From: Cupriavidus pinatubonensis
GTDB taxonomy: Bacteria; Pseudomonadota; Gammaproteobacteria; Burkholderiales; Burkholderiaceae
Assembly (NCBI RefSeq): GCF_019602855.1
Contig: NZ_CP080766.1
Location: 372,001 to 436,000, forward strand
DNA length: 64,000 nucleotides
Direction of reading: 5' to 3'
The notes under the pieces were generated by a model. It had not been told where the DNA came from and did no database searches. It saw only the letters and a list, made by a program, of their open reading frames with translations. Below are positions 44,489 to 52,308 of the stretch, in pieces; position 1 is the stretch's first letter; every line of letters begins with the position of its first letter. A program made the position numbers and the translations under genes.

Positions 44489-45739
44489 TCAGGCGTTGCC
44501 CGGTGTCTCCGGCAGCGTCAGTACGCCGCGCGCCTGCAGGTCCCGCAGTTGCTCGTCGCTCATGTCCAGCAGGTTCTGCAGCACGGCCCGCGTGCCTTCG
44601 CCCAGCGTGGGGGGCGCGCTTCGGATCGGCAGGCGCTGGCCATCCAGGCGGTACGGCGGCGCGAACACGTGCGTGCTGCCTGCCACCGGATGCGGCATTT
44701 CGCGCAGCAGGCCGCCCTGGCGGGTCCGCTCGCTGGTCAGCGCCTCATGCAGGCCGGCCACCTTGCCACACGGAATGCCGCAGGCCGTCATGCGTTCCAG
44801 CAGCAGGTCGCGCTTGAAGCTGCGGATCAGGCCGGTGATCAGCGGGGTCAGCGTCTCGCGGTGCTTCGCGCGTTCCACATTGGTCGCATAGAGCGGATTC
44901 TCGACAATGTCCGGACGCTCGATGACCTGGCGGCAAAACTTGTCGAACTGGCTGTTGTTGCCCACGGCGATGATCAGCGGACCATCGGCGGACTCAAACA
45001 TGCCGTAAGGCACGATCGACGGGTGGGCGTTGCCGTAGCGTGCCGGATCATGGCCGAGCAGCATGGCGTCCAGGCCGTAGTAGCCGGTGACCATCACGCC
45101 GCAGTCGTACAGCGCCATCTCGATCAACTGGCCCTTGCCCTTACGCTCGCGGCGGAACAGCGCGGCCAGCACGGCCTGCGCGGCATACATGCCGGTCATC
45201 AGGTCGACCACGGCCACGCCGAACTTCAGCGGCGGCGTGTTCGCTTCGCCGTTGAGCGCCATCAGACCAGCCTCGCCCTGGATCACCAGGTCGTAGCCAG
45301 GCCGCTTGGCCTCGGGCCCGCTGGTGTTGTAGCCCGACACCGCGCAGTAGATCAGGTCCGGCTTGATGGCCTTGAGCTGCTCGTAGCCGAGGCCCAGCTT
45401 TTCGGCGCCGCCGGTCTTGAAGTTGTGGATGACCACGTCGAACTGCGGCAGCAGGTCATAGACGATCTGCACGCCTTCCTTGCTCTGCAGGTCGAGCGTG
45501 ATGGACCGCTTGTTGCGGTTCATGCTGTTGAAGTACGTGGTCTCGGTCTTGCCGATGCGCATGCCCCAGTCACGGGTGTCGTCGCCGCGGCCGGGGTGTT
45601 CCACCTTGACCACGTCGGCGCCGAAGTCGGCCAGGACCTGGCCGCACAGCGGCCCCGCGAACACACGCGACAGGTCCAGCACACGCACGCCCTCCAGCGG
45701 GAAGTCGACGTCCTGGGATGGTTCGGTTGTTGTTTGCAT
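44489..45739 (-). CDS. Family III CoA-transferase (CaiB/BaiF)
   Basis: A protein of 416 residues: PLEGVRVLDLSRVFAGPLCGQVLADFGADVVKVEHPGRGDDTR, FNSMNRNKRSITLDL, YCAVSGYNTSGP and the probable catalytic Asp179 in VAVVDLMTGMYA. This is close in style to succinyl-CoA-dependent transferases of aromatic and dicarboxylic acid degradation. ATG 45739 follows GGAGA. It lies between the bifunctional hydratase/dehydrogenase and TctC genes on the minus strand. Confidence 0.87.
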   Translation of the reverse strand: MQTTTEPSQDVDFPLEGVRVLDLSRVFAGPLCGQVLADFGADVVKVEHPGRGDDTRDWGMRIGKTETTYFNSMNRNKRSITLDLQSKEGVQIVYDLLPQFDVVIHNFKTGGAEKLGLGYEQLKAIKPDLIYCAVSGYNTSGPEAKRPGYDLVIQGEAGLMALNGEANTPPLKFGVAVVDLMTGMYAAQAVLAALFRRERKGKGQLIEMALYDCGVMVTGYYGLDAMLLGHDPARYGNAHPSIVPYGMFESADGPLIIAVGNNSQFDKFCRQVIERPDIVENPLYATNVERAKHRETLTPLITGLIRSFKRDLLLERMTACGIPCGKVAGLHEALTSERTRQGGLLREMPHPVAGSTHVFAPPYRLDGQRLPIRSAPPTLGEGTRAVLQNLLDMSDEQLRDLQARGVLTLPETPGNA

Positions 45740-45835
45740 TGCTTGTCTCCATGCGCTGCAGCGAGGCATGTGCCGCCTCGCTGCAATGAATTGTTCTGGC
45801 CACACTGGCGTCGCGCACTGCGCGACGCCGGCATG

Positions 45836-47950
45836 TCAGCGGCCGGCCTGGTTCAGGCTGGCAAAGTCCTTGCCTTCCGCCACCAGCTTCTCGAGCAGCG
45901 GTGCCGGCTTCCAGAATAGCGGGTCTTCCTTGGCAAAGGTGCGGATATCTTCGAGGATCTTCGGCAGGCCGACCATATCGGCATACTTCATCGGGCCGCC
46001 GCGGAAGCGCGGGAAGCCGTAGCCCGACAGGAACGTCACATCGACATCGAGCGGACGCAGCGCGATGCCTTCTTCCACCACCTTGGCGCCCTCATTGACC
46101 ATCGCGGCCATATAGCGGCGCATGATCTCCTCGGCCGTGAACTTGCGCGGTGCGATGCCCTTCTTCTGGCGTTCGGCCTCGACAATGGCGAGCACTTCCG
46201 GGTCGGGCTGGCCGATGCGTGCGCCTTGCGGGTACAGGTAGAAGCCACGGCCCGTCTTCTGGCCGAACCAGCCGCGTTCGCAGATGCGGTCGGCGACTTC
46301 GACATAGCGCGCCTTTGGATCGCGCGTGGCAGCGCGGCGCTTGCGCGTGGCCCAGCCGATGTCGCCGCCGGCGAGGTCGGTCACCTGGAACGGGCCCATC
46401 GGATAGCCGAAACCGCGCACGGCCTCGTCGATCTCGTAAGGGCTGGCGCCGTCTTCCATGATGTAGTCGGCGGCCTGCTTGTAGACGGCCAGGATGCGGT
46501 TGCCGATAAAGCCGTCGCACACGCCTGCGCGCACCGGGATCTTCTTCATGCGCTTGGCCAGTTCGAACGCGGTCACGACCACGTCCGGGCTGACCTTGGC
46601 CGGCACCACGATCTCCAGCAGCTTCATGATGTTGGCCGGGCTGAAGAAGTGCAGGCCGATCACGTCCTGCGGACGCGAGATGCTGCCAGCGATCGCGTCG
46701 ATATCAAGATACGACGTATTGGTCGCCAGCACGGCGCCCGGCTTGCACACGCGGTCCAGTTGCTGGAACACGGCCTTCTTGACTTCGATGTCTTCGAACA
46801 CGGCTTCGATCACGAGGTCCACGTCGGCAATCGATTCATACGACGTGCTCGGCGTGTAGCGCGCCATGATCGCGGCCTTGCCTTCCGGCGTCATGCGGCC
46901 CTTCGCGATCAGGCCGTCGTAGACCTTCTCGACATTGGCCTGGCCACGCGCGATGGATTCGGCATCGCGCTCGATCATCACCACCGGCAGTCCGGTATCG
47001 AGCGCGGCCACGGTGATGCCCGCGCCCATGGTGCCACCGCCGATCACGGCGATGCGGTTGAGCGCGCGCGGGGCGGCGCCTTGTGCCTCGGGCACCTTGG
47101 CGGTTTCGCGCTCGGCAAAGAACGCATGGACCAGGCCGGCGCGCTGCGGGCTGTTCAGGCATTCGACGAACAGCGCGCGCTCTTTGGCCAGGCCTTCGTC
47201 GAACGGCAGTTCGACCGCGGCACGCACGCATTCCACAATCTTCTGCGGCGAGAACAGGCCGCGCGTCTTCTTGGCAGTCTCGGCCTGCAACGTGTCGAGT
47301 TCGGCCAGTGCTGCGGCCTTGTCGGCAATGGCGAGGTCGCGCGTGCGGCGCAGCGGCGCGCCTTGCTCCAGCAATTCGTTGACGTAGGCGAGGCCAGCGG
47401 CCACAGGGTCGTCGCCTTCAGCCAGGCGATCAACGAGACCAGCGGCCTGCGCGGCCTTGGCCGACAGGTGCTTGCCGCTGAGCATCAGATCGGCAGCGGC
47501 CTTCACGCCCATCAGGCGCGGCGCGCGTTGCGTACCGCCAGCGCCGGGCAGCAGGCCCAGGTTGACTTCAGGCAGACCCAGCTTGGCGGCCGGCAGCGCG
47601 AGGCGATAGTGGGCCGACATGGCGACTTCCAGGCCGCCCCCAAGGGCCGGACCATGGATCGCGGCGACAACGAGCTTGTTGCTGGCTTCGATCTGGTTGC
47701 AGACTTCCGGCAGCGACGGCGGCATCGGCGGCTTGCCGAATTCGCGGATATCGGCGCCGGCGATGAAGGCCTTGCCTTCTCCCACGACCAGCACGGCGCG
47801 CACGCCGGCATCGGCTTCGGCCTGTTCGATGGCCTGCTTCAGGCCCTGGCGAACGGCAACGCCGAGGGCATTGACCGGCGGATTGCAGATGGTGATCACC
47901 TGCACGTCGCCGTGGCGGGCTGTGCGAACGACGGAAGCTTCGTTGGTCAT
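45836..47950 (-). CDS. Bifunctional enoyl-CoA hydratase / 3-hydroxyacyl-CoA dehydrogenase
   Basis: A protein of 704 residues, the usual length for FadB/FadJ-like and peroxisomal-type enzymes. The crotonase domain (1-190) keeps both catalytic Glu residues, Glu108 in GGGLEVAM and Glu128 in LPEVNLGL. The NAD domain begins at about 298 with IAVIGGGTMGAGI (loop 303-308) and is followed by two C-terminal dehydrogenase halves. It hydrates a 2-enoyl-CoA and oxidises the product to 3-ketoacyl-CoA. No partner thiolase with a Cys lies in the operon. ATG 47950 follows GGAGA. A strong palindrome lies 60 bases upstream. Confidence 0.9.
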   Translation of the reverse strand: MTNEASVVRTARHGDVQVITICNPPVNALGVAVRQGLKQAIEQAEADAGVRAVLVVGEGKAFIAGADIREFGKPPMPPSLPEVCNQIEASNKLVVAAIHGPALGGGLEVAMSAHYRLALPAAKLGLPEVNLGLLPGAGGTQRAPRLMGVKAAADLMLSGKHLSAKAAQAAGLVDRLAEGDDPVAAGLAYVNELLEQGAPLRRTRDLAIADKAAALAELDTLQAETAKKTRGLFSPQKIVECVRAAVELPFDEGLAKERALFVECLNSPQRAGLVHAFFAERETAKVPEAQGAAPRALNRIAVIGGGTMGAGITVAALDTGLPVVMIERDAESIARGQANVEKVYDGLIAKGRMTPEGKAAIMARYTPSTSYESIADVDLVIEAVFEDIEVKKAVFQQLDRVCKPGAVLATNTSYLDIDAIAGSISRPQDVIGLHFFSPANIMKLLEIVVPAKVSPDVVVTAFELAKRMKKIPVRAGVCDGFIGNRILAVYKQAADYIMEDGASPYEIDEAVRGFGYPMGPFQVTDLAGGDIGWATRKRRAATRDPKARYVEVADRICERGWFGQKTGRGFYLYPQGARIGQPDPEVLAIVEAERQKKGIAPRKFTAEEIMRRYMAAMVNEGAKVVEEGIALRPLDVDVTFLSGYGFPRFRGGPMKYADMVGLPKILEDIRTFAKEDPLFWKPAPLLEKLVAEGKDFASLNQAGR

Positions 47951-48009
47951 GGGGTTGTCTCCAGTTACTGACGGTCAGTCCGGCATTCTTGCCCTGATAA
48001 ATTGACTAT

Positions 48010-48026
48010 ACAATCACAATGATTGT
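48010..48026. promoter_or_regulatory. Inverted repeat ACAATCA-CAA-TGATTGT upstream of the hydratase/dehydrogenase
   Basis: A perfect 7-bp inverted repeat with a 3-base spacer in an AT-rich leader, 60 bases before the start of the bifunctional enzyme. It is likely an operator of this minus-strand operon. The regulator is not obvious. Confidence 0.5.
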
Positions 48027-48060
48027 TGACATAACGTTAAAGAGAATTTGACGATCGGTC

Positions 48061-48765
48061 GTGGGGGTCTTCTGGGAGGGGGTTGTCGTGCTTGGCAGGC
48101 GCCGCTGTTTCGCCGGCGTAGCCGACGAGTCACTTTCTGTCCGAGCGACAGAAAGTAACCAAAGAACGCGTCGCCTGGCGGCTGGCCATCAACGGTACGC
48201 TTCTTGTTATCAAGCGGCTTGGGTCTCGCGAGACGTGGTCATCGTTCAGGCCTGCTAACGCTATGTGAGTCAGAACCTGTGCCTGGCGCGGTACGACTTT
48301 TGAACGATCCCCAAGTTGGACTCGGGTACAGCGTTCCAATACGGTCAGTGGTGGGACGCCTTCGGCTGCGCTGCGCGCACGTCGTCGTCTGGACGCAAGC
48401 TCATCAACGTCGCTGGCGTACGAGGTCCGCTTTCTTCTCGCTCTCTATTTCGCGCATGCAATAGGGAGCCTCGTCACCGCAGCGCGGTTTGCCCTGGGCC
48501 CACGTGCTCAGACTTGAGCTCTGCGCGTAGCGCAGCCGAAGGCGATCACCCGATATCGCCAGCAGCAGGGTCCACGGACAGTTTCGGGGCTCGTTCAATC
48601 AGCGCTGTAATTCTGACCACGGTGGTGCCCCACGCGGCAGGCAGCGTGAAAAACCTCTGAAGCCCATACCCGTACACGCTCGGACAAAAGGAGGTCGCCG
48701 GCTACGCCGGCGAAACAGCAGCGCCAGCCAAGGCCGAGAACCCGTCTCAACCAGCACCCGCCCAC
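48061..48765. repeat. Non-coding element with nested long inverted repeats
   Basis: The left arm (48061-48147, core CTGTTTCGCCGGCGTAGCC) recurs inverted at 48677-48765, including the GTCCGAGCG part. Inside, GCCTTCGGCTGCGCTGCGCGCA (48358-48379) recurs inverted at 48522-48543 with one change. The left arm also contains the hairpin TTTCTGTC-N5-GACAGAAA and the AAAGTAACCAAAGAACGCG stretch that I associate with dispersed intergenic repeats in related genomes. No convincing protein is encoded across the 1053 bases between the flanking genes. It could be a non-autonomous mobile or REP-like composite. Confidence 0.6.
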
Positions 48766-48953
48766 TAGGCCGGACACAACAGCGGCGCCCCGCCTGTTCC
48801 ATACCTGCCGAGACAAAAGCTATCAAGAAGCGCTGCACTAGCCACAAAAGGCGCCAACTGCGTGGTTGCAGACCGGTTCAACTCGACAATCCGAGGAACC
48901 GTAGATAAATACACCCCCTCGAAATATAGATTGCCTTGGCCTTCGACAGGTCG

Positions 48954-48980
48954 TACATTATTTCCAAGTATCGTAAATAC
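48954..48980. promoter_or_regulatory. Candidate IclR operator upstream of first paired regulator
   Basis: TACATTATTTCCAA (48954-48967) resembles the palindromes TACGAAATTTCGTA and TACGTTATTTCGTA found near the second regulator and at 59920. It is followed by GTATCGTAAATAC. It lies 24-50 bases before the regulator start. Confidence 0.4.
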
Positions 48981-49003
48981 ATACGGCATTTCGGAGATAG
49001 AGC

Positions 49004-49744
49004 TTGCCCGTCCAGATCCCAGCAGCCAGCCGCGCCATGGCCGTATTCGAGGTCTTTGCGCGCGAAAAGCGCGACCTGTCCAATTCCGAGATGGCGAAGC
49101 TGCTTGCCGTGGCCGACAGCAGTTGCTCCGACCTGCTGCATACCCTGCATTCGCTCGGCTACCTGATGCGCACCACGCGCACGCGGCGCTTTTACCCGAC
49201 TGGCCGCCTGTTTGAGACCGCGCGCCAGATCGCGGAAAACGACCCGCTGACCCGGCTTGCGCAGGAAGCGGTGCAGCGCCTGACCGATGCCACCAACGAG
49301 AGCGCGTTCTTCGGCGTGCTGGAACCCCAGGCCGTGCGCGTTGCCGCTGTGGCGCAGAGCCGGCTGCCGCTGCGCTACATCCTTGATGTCGGCGAGCGTG
49401 TCGCGCTGCACGCCTCCGCGCTGGGCAAGGCCCTGCTGGGCGTGCTGCCGGAGGGCGAGGCACGCAGCAGGCTGGAAGCCATCCGCAGACCGGCCGTCAC
49501 GCGCAGCACGGTGGTGGATATCGAGCCGCTGATGGCCCAACTCGCGCGTGGCCGCGAGCAAGGCTGGTACGAAGCCCATGACGAAGGCACCGCGGGTGTG
49601 ATGGCACTGGCGGTGCCGGCGCGTCTGGACGAGCGCCCGGTGGCGATCTCGCTGGCCGGGCCCATCGAACGTATCGAAAAAAATCGCGAATCCTATCTGG
49701 CGGCCCTGCGCGATGTGCGCGATGGACTGCTGGCCGACCAGTGA
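49004..49744 (+). CDS. IclR family regulator, paralogue A of a bracketing pair
   Basis: A protein of 246 residues. The winged helix (9-75) reads RAMAVFEVFAREKRDLSNSEMAKLLAVADSSCSDLLHTLHSLGYLMRTTRTRRFYPTGRL. The effector domain contains LHASALGKALLGVLPEG and GVMALAVPARLDE. The TTG start at 49004 follows CGGAGA. It is clearly paralogous to the regulator at 55343 over its whole length, with near identity in the DNA-binding part (SLGYLMRTTRTRRFYPTGRL is the same in both). It heads the SDR to citryl-CoA-lyase operon. Confidence 0.86.
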   Translation: MPVQIPAASRAMAVFEVFAREKRDLSNSEMAKLLAVADSSCSDLLHTLHSLGYLMRTTRTRRFYPTGRLFETARQIAENDPLTRLAQEAVQRLTDATNESAFFGVLEPQAVRVAAVAQSRLPLRYILDVGERVALHASALGKALLGVLPEGEARSRLEAIRRPAVTRSTVVDIEPLMAQLARGREQGWYEAHDEGTAGVMALAVPARLDERPVAISLAGPIERIEKNRESYLAALRDVRDGLLADQ

Positions 49745-49796
49745 TTTGCAAACCCGACTCTGCAAACCCCGACTCTGCAACCCATAAGGAGGAGAA

Positions 49797-50546
49797 ATGG
49801 ATCTTGGACTGAATGGCCGCGTGGCGATCGTCACCGGCTCGGCGCGCGGCATCGGCGCGGAAACCGCCCGCATGCTGGCGAAGGAAGGCGCAGCCGTGGT
49901 GATCACGGACCTGGACCTGGAGGCCGCGCGCGAAACCGCGAGCGGCATCGAGCAGGCCGGCGGCAAGGCCATTGCCGTGCAGTGCGATGTGCGCCATGAA
50001 GAACAGGTGCGCAATATGGTTGGTGCCGGCAAGGAAGCGTTCGGCAGCATCGACGTGCTCGTCAACAACGCCGGCCTGGTCAAGGACCGCACCATCCTCA
50101 AGATGGACGAAGCCGACTGGGACCTCGTGCTTGACGTGACGCTCAAGGGTTCGTTCCACACGTGCCGCGCGGCGCTGCCGTTCATGCATGAAAAGGGCTG
50201 GGGCCGCATCATCAACATCAGCTCGCGCGCGCTGTTCGGCAACCCGGGCCAGGCCAACTACTCGACCGCCAAGGCCGGCATCATCGGCTTCACGCGCGCG
50301 CTGTCGCTGGAGCAGGCACGCAAGGGCGTGACCGTCAACGCGATCGCCCCGGGCTATATCGAGACCGAGTACATCAAGAGCCTGCCGAACTACGACACCA
50401 TTCTCGCCAACGTCATGGCCAAGAACGCGGTGACCTTCCCGGGCCAGACCAGCGATATCGCCGGCGCCGTGGCCTTCATGGCATCGGAGCATGCCCGCTA
50501 TATCACCGGCACCACCCTGTTCGTGACCGGAGGCCGCTATGGTTGA
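49797..50546 (+). CDS. SDR family oxidoreductase (3-oxoacyl/3-hydroxyacyl type)
   Basis: A protein of 249 residues. The cofactor loop is TGSARGIG (13-20), NNAG is at 90-93, and the catalytic set is Ser142/143, Tyr155 and Lys159 in SSRALFGNPGQANYSTAK. FabG-like enzymes interconvert 3-oxo- and 3-hydroxyacyl thioesters with NAD(P)H. In this operon a 3-hydroxyacyl-CoA made by the MaoC hydratase is the natural candidate. ATG follows AAGGAGGAG. The stop overlaps the acyl-CoA dehydrogenase gene by 8 bases. Confidence 0.86.
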   Translation: MDLGLNGRVAIVTGSARGIGAETARMLAKEGAAVVITDLDLEAARETASGIEQAGGKAIAVQCDVRHEEQVRNMVGAGKEAFGSIDVLVNNAGLVKDRTILKMDEADWDLVLDVTLKGSFHTCRAALPFMHEKGWGRIINISSRALFGNPGQANYSTAKAGIIGFTRALSLEQARKGVTVNAIAPGYIETEYIKSLPNYDTILANVMAKNAVTFPGQTSDIAGAVAFMASEHARYITGTTLFVTGGRYG

Positions 50547-51702
50547 TTCCAGCATTGACGTCGACGGCCTCGATGCCGAGCAGCGGCTGCTGCGCGACAA
50601 CATCCGCCGCTACCTGAAGGAAACCTTCACCCCGCACATCCGCCAGGCCGAGCGCGACAAGCGCTTTCCGCACGAACTGATGACGGGCCTGATCGACTTC
50701 GGCTACTTCGGCGGCGTCCTGCCAGAGGCCGATGGCGGCCTGGGCCTGGACTACCTGACGTGGGCCGTGATGATGGAAGAAGCCGGTTACTGCTGGCTGT
50801 CGCTGCGCATCCTGATCAACGGCCTGAACATCGTCTCCGGCATCATCAACGCCTACGGCACCGAAGTGCAAAAGGAACGCTTCGTACGCCCGCTGCTGCG
50901 CAACGAGCGCAAGCCATTCGTGTCGATCTCGGAACCGGACGTCGGCTCCAACGTGGCCGAGGTGAAGACCCGTGCCGACAAGAAGGGCGACCGCTACGTG
51001 CTCAACGGCAGCAAGCTGTGGGTCACCAACGGCATGTTCGCCGACTTCGGCATCGTGGTCGCGCGCACCTACAGCGAGACCTGCAACGGCGAGCTGTCGC
51101 TGTTCCTGGTCGAGCGCGATGTGACCAAATACACGGCCGAACCGGTGGACGTCATGTTCACGCGCAGCACTGGCACAGCGGCCTTTACGTTCGAGAACGC
51201 CGAGATTCCCGCCGCCAACCTGATCGGCGTGGAAGGCCAGGGCCTGCGCCAGATCCTGATCGGCCTGAACTTCGGCCGCCTGAACGTGGCCATGGGTGCG
51301 GTCGGCGCGGCCCAGTGCGCGCTCGACCTGTCGGTCGACTACGCGCTGCAACGCAAGCAGTTTGGCCGCCAGATCGGTTCATTCCAGCTGATCCAGAAGC
51401 ACATTGTCGACATGACGATGCGCGTGCAAGCCTCGCGCTCGCTCGGCTACCGCGCCGCCCGCTCGATGCAGAACGGCACCTCGCGCACGGAATGCTCGAT
51501 CGCCAAGCTATACGCGACGGAAGCCGCGTTCGAAGTATCGAACCTCGCGCTGCAGGTGCATGGCGGCATCGGTTATGCCACTGAGTACCCGATCGAACGC
51601 ATCTTCCGCGACACGCGCGGCGGGATGATCCCCGAGGGCACCACGGAGATCCAGACGCTGATTATCGCGCGCGAGATTCTGGGGATCAGTGCGCTGTCCT
51701 GA
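50539..51702 (+). CDS. Acyl-CoA dehydrogenase
   Basis: A protein of 387 residues. It shows FVSISEPDVGSNVAEVKTRA and KLWVTNG in the middle domain, and the C-terminal RDTRGGMIPEGTTEIQTLIIAREILG with the Glu of the EGT motif. The usual Tyr before it is Pro (IPEGT), a small deviation close to the active site. It oxidises an acyl-CoA to the 2-enoyl-CoA that the MaoC protein can hydrate. The start overlaps the SDR gene. Confidence 0.87.
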   Translation: MVDSSIDVDGLDAEQRLLRDNIRRYLKETFTPHIRQAERDKRFPHELMTGLIDFGYFGGVLPEADGGLGLDYLTWAVMMEEAGYCWLSLRILINGLNIVSGIINAYGTEVQKERFVRPLLRNERKPFVSISEPDVGSNVAEVKTRADKKGDRYVLNGSKLWVTNGMFADFGIVVARTYSETCNGELSLFLVERDVTKYTAEPVDVMFTRSTGTAAFTFENAEIPAANLIGVEGQGLRQILIGLNFGRLNVAMGAVGAAQCALDLSVDYALQRKQFGRQIGSFQLIQKHIVDMTMRVQASRSLGYRAARSMQNGTSRTECSIAKLYATEAAFEVSNLALQVHGGIGYATEYPIERIFRDTRGGMIPEGTTEIQTLIIAREILGISALS

Positions 51703-51734
51703 GCGTCGCCAACGTCGACACCACTTGAAGAAGG

Positions 51735-51764
51735 CTCCTCTCTCCTGCTTGCGGGAGAGGGGAG
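51735..51764. repeat. Imperfect GC-rich hairpin (CTCTCC...GGAGAG type)
   Basis: CTCCTCTCTCC faces GGGAGAGGGGAG across a TGCTTGC loop in the 105-base gap between the dehydrogenase and MaoC genes. It looks like a short dispersed palindromic repeat and could also attenuate read-through. Confidence 0.5.
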
Positions 51765-51807
51765 AAACCCTGAAAAGCCACAGAAGCACCGAACACCGAG
51801 ACACACA

Positions 51808-52308
51808 ATGACCCAACCCGCCATCCTCGAACAAGTCGCCAACACCACGCTCTTCTGGGAAGACCTGACGCCCGGCCTGACCTACAGCACCTCGTCGCGC
51901 ACCATCACCGAAGCCGATGTGGCCGCGTTTGCCGCGCTGACCGGCGATTTCAACAAGGTGCACGTCGATGCCGAGTACGCCAAGGGCACGATCTTCGGCC
52001 AGCGCATCGCGCACGGCATGCTGGTGGCAGCATTCATGGCCGGCCTGACCTCGCGCTCGATCCCGAACCAGTTCTTCGAAGGCTCGCTGTTCAGCGTGCT
52101 GGAAAACCGCCTGAAGTTCCCGAAGCCGACGTTCATCGGCGACACCATCCGCGTGGACATCGAAGTGGTCGAGCAGAAGACCACGAGCCGCCCGGACCGC
52201 GGCATCATTGCCTTCATGCGCAAGGCCGTGAACCAGCGTGGCGAAGTCGTGGCGGAAATGGCCGCTACCTGCCTGTTCAAGCGCCGCCCGACGGGAGAAG
52301 CGCAATGA
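51808..52308 (+). CDS. MaoC-like enoyl-CoA hydratase (hot-dog fold)
   Basis: A protein of 166 residues. The hydratase 2 motif is clear, with Asp47 and His52 in ALTGDFNKVHVDAEYAKGTIFGQRIAHGML forming the catalytic dyad (Lys replaces the usual Pro after Asn). These enzymes add water to 2-enoyl-CoAs, usually giving R-3-hydroxyacyl-CoA. It lies between an acyl-CoA dehydrogenase and an ADP-forming ligase and overlaps the latter by 4 bases. Confidence 0.87.
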   Translation: MTQPAILEQVANTTLFWEDLTPGLTYSTSSRTITEADVAAFAALTGDFNKVHVDAEYAKGTIFGQRIAHGMLVAAFMAGLTSRSIPNQFFEGSLFSVLENRLKFPKPTFIGDTIRVDIEVVEQKTTSRPDRGIIAFMRKAVNQRGEVVAEMAATCLFKRRPTGEAQ

